5,913 nucleotides of DNA from Alphaproteobacteria bacterium (GTDB lineage Bacteria; Pseudomonadota; Alphaproteobacteria; Rickettsiales; Rickettsiaceae). Of the stretch, positions 4,075 to 5,913 are shown in pieces; the stretch's first letter is position 1, and each line of letters begins with the position of its first letter. The stretch spans positions 1 through 5,913 of the forward strand of contig JAHDBQ010000059.1 in the NCBI GenBank assembly GCA_020630305.1, in the 5' to 3' direction. The notes below the pieces were generated by a model, which did no database searches, had not been told where the DNA came from, and saw only the letters and a program-made list of their open reading frames with translations. A program made the position numbers and the translations under genes.

Positions 4075-5913
4075 ATGAAAAAAAAAGAGCCTAAGCAAGT
4101 TATTGAAAGTATTAAGAAGCAATTTGATGAATCAGTAAAGGAATTTGATAACAAAAACTTCAAAGAAGCGGCAGAATTATATGCAAGCGTAATGAAGCCA
4201 ATACTAACTAAAGTTAATTTAAGCGAAGTAAGCTTATTAATTGCTTCTGAGATACACAAGGAAATGCCAGAATTACTATTAAACTCAATGCATGGACTTG
4301 CTAAATGCTACCAGAAAGAAGCATTTAATGACGAACAAGAACAACATGCTAAAATAGCTGCAATGCTGCAATATTGCGCAGCTTTTTCTAGGAAGCATGG
4401 GTTAGGCAAAGAAAATCAATTCATTGCTAAGGCAAAAGAAATTAGTAATAATTACGCCAGTACAGAAGGAATTAAGTCGCCTAAAACAAAACCCAAGCAT
4501 GATGAATTACATGCTCAAAGGAATAAAATAAAAAAGAAATTAGAAGAAATAAGAGAAATTGAAGATATACAAGATCGCTCAGATGCTGTAAAACAATTAT
4601 ATCGTGACTCTACTAATTTTTTCATTGCCAAAGAAACAGTAGGAGACAAAGAAAAGGGACTTATTCTGCGCCTAATTGAAGAGTGCGAAGAGCGGATTGG
4701 ACCTGCCCCTAAAGGATGTGAATATGATATTATCAGCTCTGGTTCACTTGCACTAGGCACGATGACGCCATGGTCTGATATTGAGTTTCTAATACTAGTT
4801 AATGACGATAATACCGATAACAAAAATTATCTTAAGAGTCTAACTGAATTATTGCATATAGAAATTATTAATCTGGGGGAAACTAAGTTGCCTTCAATGG
4901 CCATTAAAGAGCTGAATAATTTTGCCTCAGGCGATGAAAATGACAGCTGGTTCTGGGATGATGTATGCGGTAGAGGCTTGCGCTTTGACGCAACCGTGCC
5001 AGGGGCTTGCAAAAATCCTTTTGGCCGCCCTGCAGAGTTCTGCAAAGATTCATCTGGTGAATTCAAAAAACCCTTTGATCTTATCTTAACACCGAAGAAA
5101 TTAATGGACTTTCAAATCAGTCCAGAATGGTTTGGATCTGATATACCCCTGGTGCAGAGTTTAAGAACGGTAGGTTTAATATGCTCAAGATCTGATAATA
5201 AGCTTATTAATAAATACAAGGGATTACTGAGAGAGCAATTTAATACCTCAGAAACTAAAGAAGTTATATTATCTAACGCATTACATAAGCTTAAAATTGA
5301 CCTAGAAAAATTTAAATTAAAGCTAGGATATTTGGAAGAAGGAAAATTATTTGATGTTAAGAATGACATTTACAGAATATCAGACAGAATAATAGCAGAA
5401 CTTAGTCATTACTTTAATTTGATAATTGACGATAATTCAGACGAATTTGAACATTCTGTCTGGGGCGTGATTGATATGATGGCCATCAAAGGGCATATTT
5501 CACAAGACGGGGGTGAGCATTTAAAACAAGCTGTTTCCATTGCAACCGAGCTTCGCATGAGCACCTATTGTAAGGATGCCGAGCAAGCAAGTCAGTCAGG
5601 ATCTATTTCGAATTATATTCCAGAAATAAGGTATTTAAGTAAGGAACATGCTGAGAAAATAATACAAGATAATTTCCATGTAAATGATACTAAAACCTTA
5701 CATCATTTTTATTATGTAATTTTAAAATTGCAATCTATTGTGCAAGAAGAAAATTTTGTAGATTTGCTAAAGCACGAAAATGAGAAAATGTTCGATGATA
5801 GCAATTACAATAAAGGCATGGTTCATGCACGATTACTAGAATATGATAGAGCGGTAACAAGGTTAGAGGAGGCAAGTAATGGAGTAACTTCATCTGAATT
5901 ATTATTTTTATAT
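4075..5913 (+). CDS. TPR-containing protein with DUF294/GlnD-type nucleotidyltransferase domain, N-terminal 613 codons, 3' end outside the window
   Basis: The ATG is the first start after an in-frame TAA at 4012-4014, with GGGAAGGAAG eight bases upstream. Residues 15-42 and about 66-105 read as TPR-like helix pairs (NFKEAAELYASVMKP; LAKCYQ...AAMLQYCAAFSR). Residues 143-180 are charged helix. Residues about 185-345 match the Pol-beta-fold nucleotidyltransferase core: GS at 223-224, then SDIEF with D235 and E237 as metal-binding carboxylates, and D305 in LRFDATVPGACKNP as the likely third. Residues about 360-505 are helical and end in ATELRMSTYCKDAEQ, like the substrate-binding DUF294 C-terminal domain. 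Residues 579-602 (NKGMVHARLLEYDRAVTRL...) look like a TPR resuming at the edge. The family resembles the N-terminal half of PII uridylyltransferase GlnD, but TPRs rather than HD/ACT domains seem to follow, so a role in nitrogen control is unlikely. It probably transfers a nucleotide to a protein, or is a host-directed effector; the substrate is unknown. There is no signal peptide. The usual GSLARGE reads GSLALGT here. Confidence 0.85.
   Translation, partial: MKKKEPKQVIESIKKQFDESVKEFDNKNFKEAAELYASVMKPILTKVNLSEVSLLIASEIHKEMPELLLNSMHGLAKCYQKEAFNDEQEQHAKIAAMLQYCAAFSRKHGLGKENQFIAKAKEISNNYASTEGIKSPKTKPKHDELHAQRNKIKKKLEEIREIEDIQDRSDAVKQLYRDSTNFFIAKETVGDKEKGLILRLIEECEERIGPAPKGCEYDIISSGSLALGTMTPWSDIEFLILVNDDNTDNKNYLKSLTELLHIEIINLGETKLPSMAIKELNNFASGDENDSWFWDDVCGRGLRFDATVPGACKNPFGRPAEFCKDSSGEFKKPFDLILTPKKLMDFQISPEWFGSDIPLVQSLRTVGLICSRSDNKLINKYKGLLREQFNTSETKEVILSNALHKLKIDLEKFKLKLGYLEEGKLFDVKNDIYRISDRIIAELSHYFNLIIDDNSDEFEHSVWGVIDMMAIKGHISQDGGEHLKQAVSIATELRMSTYCKDAEQASQSGSISNYIPEIRYLSKEHAEKIIQDNFHVNDTKTLHHFYYVILKLQSIVQEENFVDLLKHENEKMFDDSNYNKGMVHARLLEYDRAVTRLEEASNGVTSSELLFLY

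Noticed and set aside
4038..5369. Minus-strand open frames of 73-102 codons (4038-4259, 4515-4823, 4827-5066, 5112-5369)
   Set aside because: They are antisense to the nucleotidyltransferase gene, whose frame shows conserved motifs throughout; the reverse frames give Ser/Leu/Ile-rich sequence without recognisable domains.
4075..5913. Classical glnD (PII uridylyltransferase)
   Set aside because: The N-terminal TPR-like region, the GSLALGT variant and the TPR-like segment where HD/ACT domains would be expected all differ from GlnD, so no gene symbol was given.

Overview
The window looks like accessory sequence from an AT-rich Gram-negative bacterium. The best guess is an obligate intracellular alphaproteobacterium of the Rickettsiales (Rickettsiaceae or Midichloriaceae type, such as symbionts of protists). 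This rests on three things: AT-rich coding and very AT-rich spacers; a giant secreted protein whose degenerate Gly-Thr-Leu-x-Phe repeats recall the rickettsial Sca/OmpA/OmpB passengers; and a DUF294-type nucleotidyltransferase joined to TPR-like helices. It is a family-level impression from reading the sequence, not a database match.

Layout. (1) Positions 3088 to 1, minus strand: one uninterrupted reading frame of 1029 codons that leaves the window on the left. It starts with a clear signal peptide and continues as a beta-solenoid-like passenger; from about residue 702 it settles into units of about 91 residues. (2) Positions 3089-3392: a divergent spacer of 304 bases, rich in dyad symmetry. 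It holds a 34-bp imperfect palindrome near the adhesin gene, two sigma70-like promoter candidates pointing right, and a 46-bp imperfect palindrome in the leader of the next gene. (3) Positions 3393-3890, plus strand: a 165-residue orphan protein with a short beta-rich core and a very acidic tail. (4) Positions 3891-4074: a spacer with a weak hairpin, a 9-bp inverted repeat that embeds a promoter candidate, and an 11-bp direct repeat. (5) Positions 4075-5913, plus strand: the first 613 codons of a large protein with TPR-like helices, a Pol-beta-fold nucleotidyltransferase domain of the DUF294/GlnD type, its helical partner domain and the start of a further TPR-like segment. It leaves the window on the right.

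How the genes may work together. The adhesin is divergent from the other two genes and shares only the control region with the 165-residue gene. The nucleotidyltransferase gene has its own promoter candidate and spacer, so co-transcription with the 165-residue gene is possible but not shown. A surface adhesin beside a TPR/nucleotidyltransferase protein fits a host-interaction locus, but that is inference. No RNA gene, CRISPR array, transposase, attachment site or origin was seen.
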